A DNA stretch of 13,107 nucleotides. Source: Anaerolineae bacterium. GTDB lineage: Bacteria > Chloroflexota > Anaerolineae > JAAYZQ01. The stretch covers positions 1 through 13,107 of the forward strand of contig JAFGIA010000169.1 in assembly GCA_016929795.1 (NCBI GenBank), in the 5' to 3' direction. This document shows, piece by piece, positions 7,415 to 13,107 of this stretch (within the stretch, counting starts at the first letter, position 1; each line of letters begins with the position of its first letter). The translations under genes were made by a program, and so were the position numbers. The notes below the pieces were generated by a model, which saw nothing but the letters and a program-made list of their open reading frames with translations, was not told the origin of the DNA and ran no database searches.

Positions 7415-8170
7415 CTAGCTCGCAGCCCGTGGCTGCGCCAGCGGCGTGGGGTGTACGGCTACATTCGCCAGGCCAAGGTAAGTCTCTTTGAGATAGCGAT
7501 CCTCGCGCAGCGTGGCGCTGGCCCCCTCCATGACGATGCGGCCCTGCTCCATGACATAGCTCCTATCCGTGATTTTCAGGGTGGCGTTGACATTCTGCTC
7601 CACGAGCAGGATCGTCACCCCCTGCTTGTGGAGCGCACCGAGCGCCCGGTACACTTCCTGTGCCAGGACTGGCGCCAGGCCAAGCGACGGCTCGTCGACC
7701 AGGAGCAGTCTCGGCGCTGCCATCAACCCGCGGCCGAGGGCGAGCATCTTGCGCTCCCCGCCGCTGAGCGTCCCCGCCGCCTGGTTGCGTCGCCCCTCAA
7801 AAAGGGGAAAGAGCGCCAGCACCTGGTCGAGGGTGGCGCGCACCTTTTTCCTGTCTCGCCGCGTGTAGGCACCCAGGAGCAGGTTTTCCCACACGGTCAT
7901 CTTTTCAAACAGGTTCAGCTCTTCTGTCACAAAACTGACCCCGAGCCGGCTGATCTGGTGGGCGCGCAGGGCGTTGAGAGGATGTCCCGTGAACGAGATC
8001 GTGCCCGCCCACGGCTTGAGAAACCCGGCGACGCTCCGCAGCGTCGAGGTTTTGCCTGCCCCGTTGGAGCCGATGAGGGCGACGAATTCGCCCTCGCGCA
8101 CCTCGAGCGAGACGTCCCACAGGATCTGGAGCAAACCGTAGCCGGCCTGGAGGTTCTTGATCTCGAGCAA
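7415..8170 (-). CDS. livF: HAAT-type ABC transporter ATP-binding protein LivF
   Basis: The 251-residue ATPase has Walker A GSNGAGKT (34-41), signature LSGGE (135-139), Walker B LLLVDE (155-160) and the LVEQN motif (189-193), which replaces the usual switch histidine in LivF proteins. The Q-loop glutamine is not apparent: the region reads SFVTEELNLF (79-88), as LivF proteins often have a glutamate there. The start is TTG at 8170, supported by AAGGAG 7 bases upstream; no ATG fits the conserved LEIKNLQAGYG beginning. The C-terminal extension after residue 235 (VAVHPTPLAQPRAAS) is slightly longer than usual. It lies 16 bases behind livG and energises the LivHM channel from the cytoplasm. Confidence 0.93.
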   Translation of the reverse strand: MLEIKNLQAGYGLLQILWDVSLEVREGEFVALIGSNGAGKTSTLRSVAGFLKPWAGTISFTGHPLNALRAHQISRLGVSFVTEELNLFEKMTVWENLLLGAYTRRDRKKVRATLDQVLALFPLFEGRRNQAAGTLSGGERKMLALGRGLMAAPRLLLVDEPSLGLAPVLAQEVYRALGALHKQGVTILLVEQNVNATLKITDRSYVMEQGRIVMEGASATLREDRYLKETYLGLANVAVHPTPLAQPRAAS

Positions 8171-8177
8171 TGCTTCT

Positions 8178-8183
8178 CTCCTT
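8178..8183 (-). promoter_or_regulatory. Ribosome binding site fixing the TTG start of livF
   Basis: AAGGAG on the minus strand lies between the livG stop (8187-8189) and the TTG at 8170, with a 7-base spacer. It is the main reason for accepting a TTG start. Confidence 0.75.
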
Positions 8184-8186
8184 TCC

Positions 8187-8906
8187 TCAGCCGTCGCGCG
8201 CGCCCAGGTAGGCGGTGGTCACGCGCTCATCCGCCAGGATCTCGGCCGGCGTGCCCTCGGCGATCCACTCACCATGTTGGAGCACCACGATCCGCTCGCA
8301 GCAGCTCATGATCAGGCGCATCAGGTGTTCGACGATGAGGATGGTCACTCCCCTGTCGCGGATGCGCCCGATCAGGCGCTCCAGCTCGATCAGTTCTGTG
8401 GAGTTGAGCCCCGCAGCCACCTCGTCCAGGAGGAGCAGGCGAGGGTTGCTCGCGAGCGCCCTTGCCATGTCGAGGCGGCGTAGCTGGCTTGCGTTGAGGG
8501 CGCCGGCAGCGGTGTCGGTGGGCACGGGAAACTCGACAAAATCGAGCGCTGCCAGCGCTCGCTCTGGTGGCGGTGTGTCCGAGCCAGGGTCGCCAAACCT
8601 CGCGGCGACGAGGACGTTTTCGAGCACTGTCATTTTGCCAAAAGGGCGGCAGATCTGAAAGGTGCGCGAGATGCCCTTGCGGCAGATCTTTTCGGGGCTG
8701 AGCCCGGTAATGCTCTCGCCGTTGAGACGGATGGTGCCGGCGTTCGGCTTGTACGTGCCGGCGATGACGTTCAGGAGCGTCGTCTTGCCCGCGCCGTTGG
8801 GGCCGATCAGGCCCCACACCTCGCCGCCGCCAAGGCTCAGGCTCACATTTTTCAGGGCTACCAGGCCACCAAACCTTTTCGTGATCCCGTCAACGTGCAA
8901 CAGCAT
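8187..8906 (-). CDS. livG: HAAT-type ABC transporter ATP-binding protein LivG
   Basis: The 239-residue ATPase has Walker A GPNGAGKT (35-42), Q-loop Q84 in RTFQICRPF, Walker B LLLLDE (157-162) followed by VAAGLN, and switch histidine H194 in IVEHLM. The signature motif is degenerate: LNASQ (137-141) followed by LRRLDMARAL, in place of the LSGGQ or LSYGQ type. The frame is open further upstream, but the ATG at 8906 gives a normal LivG beginning and has GGAGGAG 4 bases before it; the longer reading would add a non-homologous low-complexity extension through the intergenic hairpin. It is the partner of LivF. Confidence 0.93.
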   Translation of the reverse strand: MLLHVDGITKRFGGLVALKNVSLSLGGGEVWGLIGPNGAGKTTLLNVIAGTYKPNAGTIRLNGESITGLSPEKICRKGISRTFQICRPFGKMTVLENVLVAARFGDPGSDTPPPERALAALDFVEFPVPTDTAAGALNASQLRRLDMARALASNPRLLLLDEVAAGLNSTELIELERLIGRIRDRGVTILIVEHLMRLIMSCCERIVVLQHGEWIAEGTPAEILADERVTTAYLGARDG

Positions 8907-8910
8907 GCGT

Positions 8911-8917
8911 CTCCTCC
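8911..8917 (-). promoter_or_regulatory. Ribosome binding site of livG, next to an mRNA stem
   Basis: GGAGGAG on the minus strand, 4 bases before the ATG at 8906, decides the livG start. Its first base also falls in the outer stem formed by 8917-8922 with 8967-8972, so access could depend on folding. Confidence 0.65.
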
Positions 8918-8972
8918 CGGTTTGGGTCGCGCCAGGGGCAGCCGCGCCGGCTGCCCCTGGCGCTGCAACCGG
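8917..8972 (-). other. Strong intergenic hairpin between the binding-protein gene and livG
   Basis: Bases 8929-8943 (GCGCCAGGGGCAGCC) pair perfectly over 15 bp with 8949-8963 around a 5-base loop. An outer 6-bp stem joins 8917-8922 and 8967-8972 (CCGGTT/AACCGG). It fills nearly all of the gap between the binding-protein stop (8974-8976) and the livG ribosome binding site. No T run follows on the minus strand, so it is unlikely to be a full terminator. Stem-loops at this place in transporter operons commonly stabilise the upstream message so that binding protein is made in excess; that role here is inference. Confidence 0.8.
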
Positions 8973-8973
8973 C

Positions 8974-10236
8974 TCACTGGATCGAATCGGGAATGCGGAA
9001 ATCCGCTTCTTTCGCCTCGGCGGGATAGATAACCGAGCCCTTGCCTCCAAAGTACTGGATCACGGGAAAGACGAAATAGTCCGAGCCGACGACAAAGTCA
9101 GGCATGCTCTCTGCTGTTAGCTTGTACTCTTTCATCAGGATGCCATCGGTAAAGCTCAACTTGCCAGTCGCCAGGTCCTCTCTGCCCACCTGGTAGAGCG
9201 ACTCGCGGGTCAGCTCACCCGTTTTGTCATATGTGTGTTGGGCGATCTGGATAAAGAACCGGGCCTCGTCGTAGGCCAGCCCCGCAGCCGACGGGCTCGG
9301 CTCAAAGTCCCAGCGCGCCTGAAAGTCGTCGCGGAACTTGATCGCCTCGGGACTTGTCCAGCCCGGGATCTGGTCGATGACGCCGTCGCTGGCGTCGCCT
9401 GTCAGGCTGTACCACTCGCCGATCCAACCCAGGCCGTCGCCGATGATCATGCTCTTCAGGCCCACCTCGCGCGACTGTTTGATCATGGCGCTAAATGCGG
9501 CGGCGTCGCTCATCGTGCCCGCGATGAGGGGCACGTCGAGGCCCTTGAGCTTGTTGAGCAGGGGATAAAAGTCGGTCTCGCCGATCTGGACGTAATCCTC
9601 AGAGACGACCTCCCACCCGGCGTCCTTGAGCTGCGCGCCGATGGCGGTTGCAAAGCCTCTCGCCCAGTCGTCGTCGGTGCCGTACAGCGCCACCTTTTTC
9701 TCCGCCGGCGCCCACAGACCCTGGCTCATCGCCTCGTCGAGTGCGTTAATATAGCCAATCGTCAGCTTGGACGGCAGCGGCCACCCTTTGGCCATCCAGT
9801 AGGTGTACTTTTCATCCGAAAAGTACTTTTCGTCGACGACCTCTGCGGTGCCCATGGCGAAAAAGTGAGGCACCTTGTGCTGCGCCGACACCTCCATCAG
9901 TGCCACTGCGACGGAGGCATCCCAGTTAAGCAGGCCGCACGTGATCTGGTCGCGCACAATGGCAGACTCGTAGGCCCGCGTTGCCTTTTCAGGGTCCGTC
10001 TCTTCGTCGACCCACACGACCTCGACCGTATAGTCACCGATCTTCCAATCGATGGTGTCAAAGGCCATGGTGACTGCGTTCTTGAACTCCTCACCGACGA
10101 CCGAGTTCGGCCCGGTGATCGGGGCTACGACCCCAACCTTGAGAACCTTGTCGCCTGCTTCTGGGCTCGGCCCGCACGCGGCGATCGTTGCGGCCAGCAT
10201 TGACAGGATGACTAACCAGCCAAACCACTTTTTCAT
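8974..10236 (-). CDS. HAAT-family ABC transporter substrate-binding lipoprotein (Peripla_BP_6 type)
   Basis: The 420-residue product starts with a short lipoprotein signal: basic MKKW, a hydrophobic stretch to residue 20, and lipobox IAAC with C21 as the lipidated cysteine. The mature start, KVLKVGVVAPITGPNSVVGEEF, is the standard beginning of leucine/isoleucine/valine-binding-type folds, and YESAIVRDQITCGLLNWDAS with a later GTDDDWARGFATAIGAQLKDAGW segment fits the second half of lobe 1 and lobe 2. The ATG at 10236 has AAGGAG 8 bases upstream. It is the first transporter gene, 74 bases behind the GntR regulator. It would capture the solute outside the membrane for LivHMGF. The aromatic content of the cleft region (YWMAKGWPLPSK, GLGWIGEWYS, IPGWTS) would suit a cationic quaternary ammonium ligand through aromatic caging; this is speculation from composition only. 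Confidence 0.92.
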   Translation of the reverse strand: MKKWFGWLVILSMLAATIAACGPSPEAGDKVLKVGVVAPITGPNSVVGEEFKNAVTMAFDTIDWKIGDYTVEVVWVDEETDPEKATRAYESAIVRDQITCGLLNWDASVAVALMEVSAQHKVPHFFAMGTAEVVDEKYFSDEKYTYWMAKGWPLPSKLTIGYINALDEAMSQGLWAPAEKKVALYGTDDDWARGFATAIGAQLKDAGWEVVSEDYVQIGETDFYPLLNKLKGLDVPLIAGTMSDAAAFSAMIKQSREVGLKSMIIGDGLGWIGEWYSLTGDASDGVIDQIPGWTSPEAIKFRDDFQARWDFEPSPSAAGLAYDEARFFIQIAQHTYDKTGELTRESLYQVGREDLATGKLSFTDGILMKEYKLTAESMPDFVVGSDYFVFPVIQYFGGKGSVIYPAEAKEADFRIPDSIQ

Positions 10237-10310
10237 GTAGGTTTCTCCTTTCAGAACGGTATGGAAACGGCAGCGTGTTCACGGCTTGTAGCTGCGTATC
10301 GCGGGACCGA

Positions 10311-11009
10311 TCACCCCCTTTCGTTTGCTTTGGCCAGTTCCAGTAGATCCTCGATAATACCCTTGTGCTCGAGGGCGGCGTGCCGCGCCTGGACAGGATC
10401 GTGATCTTTGATGGCCTGGGCGATGGTGCGCTGGATGATGACCGCCTCTTCTTTCACTTTTGGCAGTCGTACAAACTCGCCGATGGTCTTGGCCAGCAGC
10501 TTGTGGGAGAGGTGATAGAACTGTTCTAATAACTCGTTGTGCCCTGCCTGGGCCACGGCGATGTGAAACGCGACGTCGGCTTGCACAAACGCCTCGTCGT
10601 CCTCCATCGACGCTTCCATCTCGTCGAGAGCGACCCAGATTCGCGCCACGTCGTCCGCCGTGGCGCGCCTGGCTGCCATTTCTGTCAGCGACACCTCAAT
10701 GATCGCCCGCGCCTCGCACACCTGGCGCGCCTGGAGCGTTCCGAGGCGTGTCTCGACGGCGGCGGGGTGGATGAGGGTCTCGAGGGCGTCCTCGCGCACC
10801 CAGGTGCCCTTGCCGGGATGTGATTCGACGAGGCCCACAGCGGTGAGTGCCTGGACAGCCTCGTGCACGGTGGACACTCCGACGCCAAAGCGGGCAGCGA
10901 GCTCTTTGCGCGAGGGGAGAAATTCGCCGGGGGCAATATCACCGCCCTTGATCAGGTGGCGCAGCTCGTGCGTCACCTTCTCTACCAGTGTATTCCTGGA
11001 GACATTCAT
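10311..11009 (-). CDS. GntR-family transcriptional regulator, FCD (FadR/VanR) subfamily
   Basis: With the start at 11009 the product has 232 residues. The winged helix-turn-helix spans about 8-72 (PSRKELAARFGVGVSTVHEA at 32-51, then VGLVESHPGKGTWV). An FCD ligand-binding domain follows from about 95, with metal-ligand candidates D145 and H149 (ADVAFH) and H215; the usual third histidine position appears to be Q193 (IIQRTI). GTG at 11027 and ATG at 11018 are possible starts, but the only well-spaced ribosome binding site (GGAAGAG, 11019-11025) is 9 bases before 11009. As the promoter-proximal gene of the unit, with a perfect palindrome across its transcription start, it probably represses itself and the downstream transporter and enzyme genes until an effector, likely the imported carboxylate or amino-acid derivative, binds. 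Confidence 0.9.
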   Translation of the reverse strand: MNVSRNTLVEKVTHELRHLIKGGDIAPGEFLPSRKELAARFGVGVSTVHEAVQALTAVGLVESHPGKGTWVREDALETLIHPAAVETRLGTLQARQVCEARAIIEVSLTEMAARRATADDVARIWVALDEMEASMEDDEAFVQADVAFHIAVAQAGHNELLEQFYHLSHKLLAKTIGEFVRLPKVKEEAVIIQRTIAQAIKDHDPVQARHAALEHKGIIEDLLELAKANERG

Positions 11010-11018
11010 GGTCGTCAT

Positions 11019-11025
11019 CTCTTCC
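11019..11025 (-). promoter_or_regulatory. Ribosome binding site choosing the start of the first GntR gene
   Basis: GGAAGAG on the minus strand is 9 bases before the ATG at 11009, only 0 bases before the ATG at 11018, and downstream of the GTG at 11027, so it favours 11009. Confidence 0.6.
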
Positions 11026-11037
11026 ACATGATTACAG

Positions 11038-11066
11038 GCGTACAGAATATCTGATATTCTGTACGC
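11038..11066. promoter_or_regulatory. 29-bp perfect palindrome, candidate operator of the GntR regulator
   Basis: The left arm GCGTACAGAATATC (11038-11051), a central T (11052) and the exact reverse complement (11053-11066) form a 14+1+14 perfect inverted repeat. It starts 3 bases after the -10 box of the minus-strand promoter, so it covers the expected transcription start. GntR proteins bind as dimers to such inverted repeats and many repress their own promoters. An alternative is a 5'-leader stem, but a 1-base centre makes a protein-binding site more likely. Confidence 0.85.
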
Positions 11067-11069
11067 TTG

Positions 11070-11098
11070 ACTATACCACGAGTTCTTGGCCCTGTCAA
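11070..11098 (-). promoter_or_regulatory. Sigma70-type promoter of the ten-gene minus-strand operon
   Basis: On the minus strand, TTGACA (11093-11098) is a perfect -35 box, separated by 17 bases from TATAGT (11070-11075), one mismatch from the -10 consensus. The predicted start of transcription is at about 11063-11064, inside the palindrome. No other convincing promoter was seen between the genes down to 590. Confidence 0.8.
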
Positions 11099-11166
11099 GT
11101 CAGGCGTAAGGCAGAAGGTGCACGACACAAGTTGTCAGGCGACTGAATTGCCACTCTGCCCTACGC

Positions 11167-11195
11167 TTGCAAGTTGATCGCTTCGCCTGTATAAT
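11167..11195 (+). promoter_or_regulatory. Sigma70-type promoter of the serine hydrolase gene
   Basis: TTGCAA (11167-11172), a 17-base spacer and a perfect TATAAT (11190-11195) lie 35 bases before the ATG at 11231. A strong GGAGGG ribosome binding site follows at 11221-11226. The 29-bp palindrome is about 100 bases away, so this promoter may not be under the same control. Confidence 0.75.
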
Positions 11196-11230
11196 TCGTT
11201 GGTAACGTCTGACACGACGAGGAGGGAAGC

Positions 11231-12598
11231 ATGACAGCCGGCGCAGGCGATCGTGAGGAGAAATGGCAGCGATTGTGTGACCTGGTCGAGGGCGAGATGG
11301 TGCGCCACGACGTCCCGGGGGTCGCCGTTGGCGTGCTCTCCGACGGCCAGGCCCAGACCCGAGGCTGGGGTGTGACCAGCGTCGAACACCCGCTCGACGT
11401 CACCGCCGGCACCCTCTTCCAGGTCGGCTCGATCACCAAGACCTTCACCGGCACCCTCGTCATGCGCCTGGTCGAGGAGGGCAAGCTCGATCTCGACGTG
11501 CCGGTGCGCACCTACCTGCCCGAGTTCCGCGTGTCCGACGACGAGGCGACCGAGCGCGCTACTTTGCGCCATCTCCTCACGCACATGGGCGGTTGGGCCG
11601 GAGACTTTTTCCGCTGCACGGGCAGTGGCGACGACGCACTCGCGCGCTACGTCGCCGCCATGGCCGATCTGCCGCAACTGGCACCGATCGGCACCCACTG
11701 GTCCTACAACAACGCCGGCTTTTCGCTCGCCGGCTACCTGGTCGAAAAGGTGACGGGGCAGCCCTTCGAGCGGGTAATGAAAGACCTCGTCCTCGACCCT
11801 CTCGGGCTGGAGCACGTCTACTTTCGGCCGGAAGCGGTGATGACCCACCGCTTTGCGGTGGGTCACGAGCCTGGAGACGGCGGCCCGCAGGTGGCACGCC
11901 CCTGGATGGTCGAGTGCTCGGCCTACCCCGTCGGCGGGATCGTCACTCGCGCCGGCGACCTCTTGCGATACGCCCAATTCCACCTGGGCAGCCTGCACGG
12001 CGACGTGCAGATCGTGTCGCGTGCCGGCCTCGAAGCGATGCAGACTCCGCAGGTCACGTTGTGGGGCGACGAGCAGTGGGGGCTGACGTGGGCGATCAAC
12101 CAGGTGGGCGGCACCCGCCAACTCACGCATGGCGGCGGCACCAAGGGCCAGGTATCGCTGCTGGTGCTGGTGCCGGAGCGCCAGTTTGCCATGGCTATTC
12201 TCACCAACAGCGCCCGCGGCGGCAAGCTGAACCAGGCCCTGCGTCGTTTCGCACTCGGCGAGTACCTTGGGATCGAGGACCCGGAGCCAAAGCCGATCGA
12301 GTCGTCGCCTGCCGACCTGTCGCCGTATGCCGGGCACTACACCGGTTACTATACCGACGTCGACCTGGGGATGGTGGGCGAGAAGCTGGTGGGGCAGATC
12401 ACCTACAAGCGCGGCTTTCCAAATGAGGAAACGCCGCCGGCCCCTGCTCCGCCGCCGATGTCGGTCGGGCGGTGTGCCGAGGACCGGCTGCTCGTGCTCG
12501 ATGGCCCATTTAAGGATGTCACGGGCGATGTCGTGCGCCTGCCCGACGGCGAGATCGGCTGGCTGCGTATCAGCGGGCGGCTGCACCGCCGCGCCTAG
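11231..12598 (+). CDS. Serine beta-lactamase-fold hydrolase (class C/CubicO, beta-lactamase PF00144 type)
   Basis: The 455-residue product carries the family's three active-site motifs: SxxK as S67-I-T-K70, YxN as Y159-N-N161, and H300-G-G in the place of the KTG triad. The LRHLLTHMGGW segment (112-122) and GTHWSYNNAGFSLAGYL (154-170) are typical. The catalytic domain ends near residue 335. A C-terminal domain of about 95 residues begins with YAGHYTGYY, resembling the lipocalin-like ending of D-aminopeptidase/esterase-type members. No signal peptide is seen, which argues against a true resistance beta-lactamase and for a cytoplasmic esterase, amidase or D-amino-acid peptidase. A proline-rich linker (PPAPAPPPM) lies near 402-410. 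It is divergent from the regulator-transporter operon, so a role in hydrolysing an ester or amide of the imported compound is possible but unproven. Confidence 0.9.
   Translation: MTAGAGDREEKWQRLCDLVEGEMVRHDVPGVAVGVLSDGQAQTRGWGVTSVEHPLDVTAGTLFQVGSITKTFTGTLVMRLVEEGKLDLDVPVRTYLPEFRVSDDEATERATLRHLLTHMGGWAGDFFRCTGSGDDALARYVAAMADLPQLAPIGTHWSYNNAGFSLAGYLVEKVTGQPFERVMKDLVLDPLGLEHVYFRPEAVMTHRFAVGHEPGDGGPQVARPWMVECSAYPVGGIVTRAGDLLRYAQFHLGSLHGDVQIVSRAGLEAMQTPQVTLWGDEQWGLTWAINQVGGTRQLTHGGGTKGQVSLLVLVPERQFAMAILTNSARGGKLNQALRRFALGEYLGIEDPEPKPIESSPADLSPYAGHYTGYYTDVDLGMVGEKLVGQITYKRGFPNEETPPAPAPPPMSVGRCAEDRLLVLDGPFKDVTGDVVRLPDGEIGWLRISGRLHRRA
11841..11865 (+). other. Perfect hairpin inside the serine hydrolase gene
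   Basis: TGACCCACCGC (11841-11851), a TTT loop, and the exact complement (11855-11865) give an 11-bp perfect stem within the coding region for residues around TDHRFAVGHE-like sequence (about 204-212). No T run follows. It could affect translation or simply be chance in GC-rich DNA. Confidence 0.6.
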
Positions 12599-12627
12599 CA
12601 CGATCAGAAATATCCATCCCGATTCCC

Positions 12628-12662
12628 AGTATATTCCCTGTTGACACCTAGTATATCCTCTG
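12628..12662 (+). repeat. Tandem direct repeat across the second GntR promoter
   Basis: AGTATATTCCCTG (12628-12640) and AGTATATCCTCTG (12650-12662) match at 11 of 13 positions and are 22 bases apart, about two helical turns. One copy is just upstream of the -35 box and the other fills the spacer, a placement that suits a repressor or activator site. Each unit is not itself a clear palindrome, which is unlike usual GntR operators. Confidence 0.45.
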
Positions 12663-12669
12663 CTATAAT
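12641..12669 (+). promoter_or_regulatory. Perfect consensus sigma70 promoter of the second GntR gene
   Basis: TTGACA (12641-12646), exactly 17 bases, then TATAAT (12664-12669) match the consensus at every position. A small stem (GCGGC-AGTT-GCCGC, 12687-12700) lies in the predicted leader. The gap 12599-12640 after the hydrolase gene shows no terminator, so some read-through into this gene is possible. Confidence 0.85.
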
Positions 12670-12715
12670 AGCCGTGCGGCTTGGCAGCGGCAGTTGCCGC
12701 GTGCTCAAAGGGGGA

Positions 12716-13107
12716 ATGTTGAGCTCCGACGAAGCGAGGAACGGCACGCTCAAGAACGAGATCTATGCCCGGCTGAGGCAGGCGATCATCATGGGCCATC
12801 TTCAGCCTGGCGCCAAGATCGACGTGCGCGAGATCGCCGAGCAGCACGGCATCAGCGTCACTCCCATCCGCGAAGCGCTGCAGATGCTACACCAAGAGGG
12901 ACTCGTCACCATCAAGCCTCATTCCGGCTACCTCGTTACCCGCCTCACCCTGAAACAACTGCGTGACCTGTTCGACCTGCGCGAGATCCTGGAGCTGGCC
13001 GCCGTCGAGCGCGCGGCGCCACACATTTCCGATGAGCAGATCGAGGCACTCGGCCGCGTCTACACGGGCTACAGTGGCGACGACGACGACTCGTACGCGC
13101 GCTATAC
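12716..13107 (+). CDS. Second GntR-family regulator (FCD type), N-terminal part, cut by window end
   Basis: The open frame begins MLSSDEARNGTLKNEIYARL and continues without a stop for 130 codons to the window edge. The winged helix-turn-helix is clear: VREIAEQHGISVTPIREALQ followed by the wing HQEGLVTIKPHSGYLV. The linker LTLKQLRDLFDLREILE and ELAAVERAAPHIS begin the FCD effector domain, with the rest outside the window. The start is uncertain: the purine-rich AAAGGGGGA (12707-12715) is very close to the ATG at 12716 and better spaced for a TTG at 12719, and a GTG at 12701 is also in frame. It probably controls itself or genes to the right. It differs from the first GntR protein and belongs to another branch of the subfamily. 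Confidence 0.88.
   Translation, partial: MLSSDEARNGTLKNEIYARLRQAIIMGHLQPGAKIDVREIAEQHGISVTPIREALQMLHQEGLVTIKPHSGYLVTRLTLKQLRDLFDLREILELAAVERAAPHISDEQIEALGRVYTGYSGDDDDSYARY

Noticed and set aside
11124..11136. Second small inverted repeat (GACA-N5-TGTC) as another GntR operator
   Set aside because: Only four paired bases per arm, and no similarity to the 29-bp palindrome.
11010..11230. Cobalamin riboswitch ahead of the operon or hydrolase
   Set aside because: I looked for one because MttB enzymes use corrinoids, but the leader is too short and shows only the palindrome and the two promoters.
11135..12847. 570-codon open frame on the minus strand
   Set aside because: It is antisense to the serine hydrolase gene, which has all three catalytic motifs, a promoter and a ribosome binding site. 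It also runs through the promoter of the second GntR gene.
1..13107. CRISPR array, tRNA, rRNA, insertion sequence or prophage genes
   Set aside because: No regular repeat-spacer pattern, no tRNA-like cloverleaf, and no transposase or integrase motifs were seen.

Overview
The window is GC-rich bacterial DNA with tightly packed genes. It looks like a free-living or host-associated heterotroph with sigma70-type promoters, and the lipoprotein-type solute-binding protein plus the paralogous MttB-family genes would suit a Chloroflexota-like genome. That taxonomic guess rests on impression only; no rRNA or marker gene is present.

Layout, left to right. (1) Bases 2-418 (+) are the C-terminal end of an MttB-superfamily methyltransferase, closed by a strong intrinsic terminator at 465-503. 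(2) Bases 590 to about 11066 (-) hold one ten-gene unit, read right to left: a GntR/FCD regulator, a branched-chain-amino-acid-type (HAAT) ABC transporter (binding lipoprotein, LivG, LivF, LivH, LivM), two tandem MttB-family methyltransferases, an SMP-30/gluconolactonase-family protein and a proline racemase/4-hydroxyproline epimerase-family enzyme. Genes are separated by less than 80 bases and three junctions are 4-base stop/start overlaps. A near-consensus promoter (TTGACA-N17-TATAGT) with a perfect 29-bp palindrome over the expected transcription start lies upstream of the regulator. (3) Bases 11231-12598 (+) encode a divergent serine beta-lactamase-fold hydrolase with its own promoter. (4) From 12716 (+) a second GntR/FCD regulator, behind a perfect consensus promoter, runs off the window end.

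The likely joint job is uptake and catabolism of a small N-methylated amino-acid-like compound. The transporter imports it, MttB-type enzymes would remove a methyl group, and the racemase/epimerase and the SMP-30 protein would act on the demethylated ring or a downstream lactone or hydrate. Proline betaine or a hydroxyproline betaine is the most economical guess because a racemase of the proline family shares the operon, but the substrate is inference. No corrinoid protein, corrinoid reactivator or methyl-corrinoid:folate transferase is present in the window, so the methyl acceptor must be encoded elsewhere or differ from known systems.
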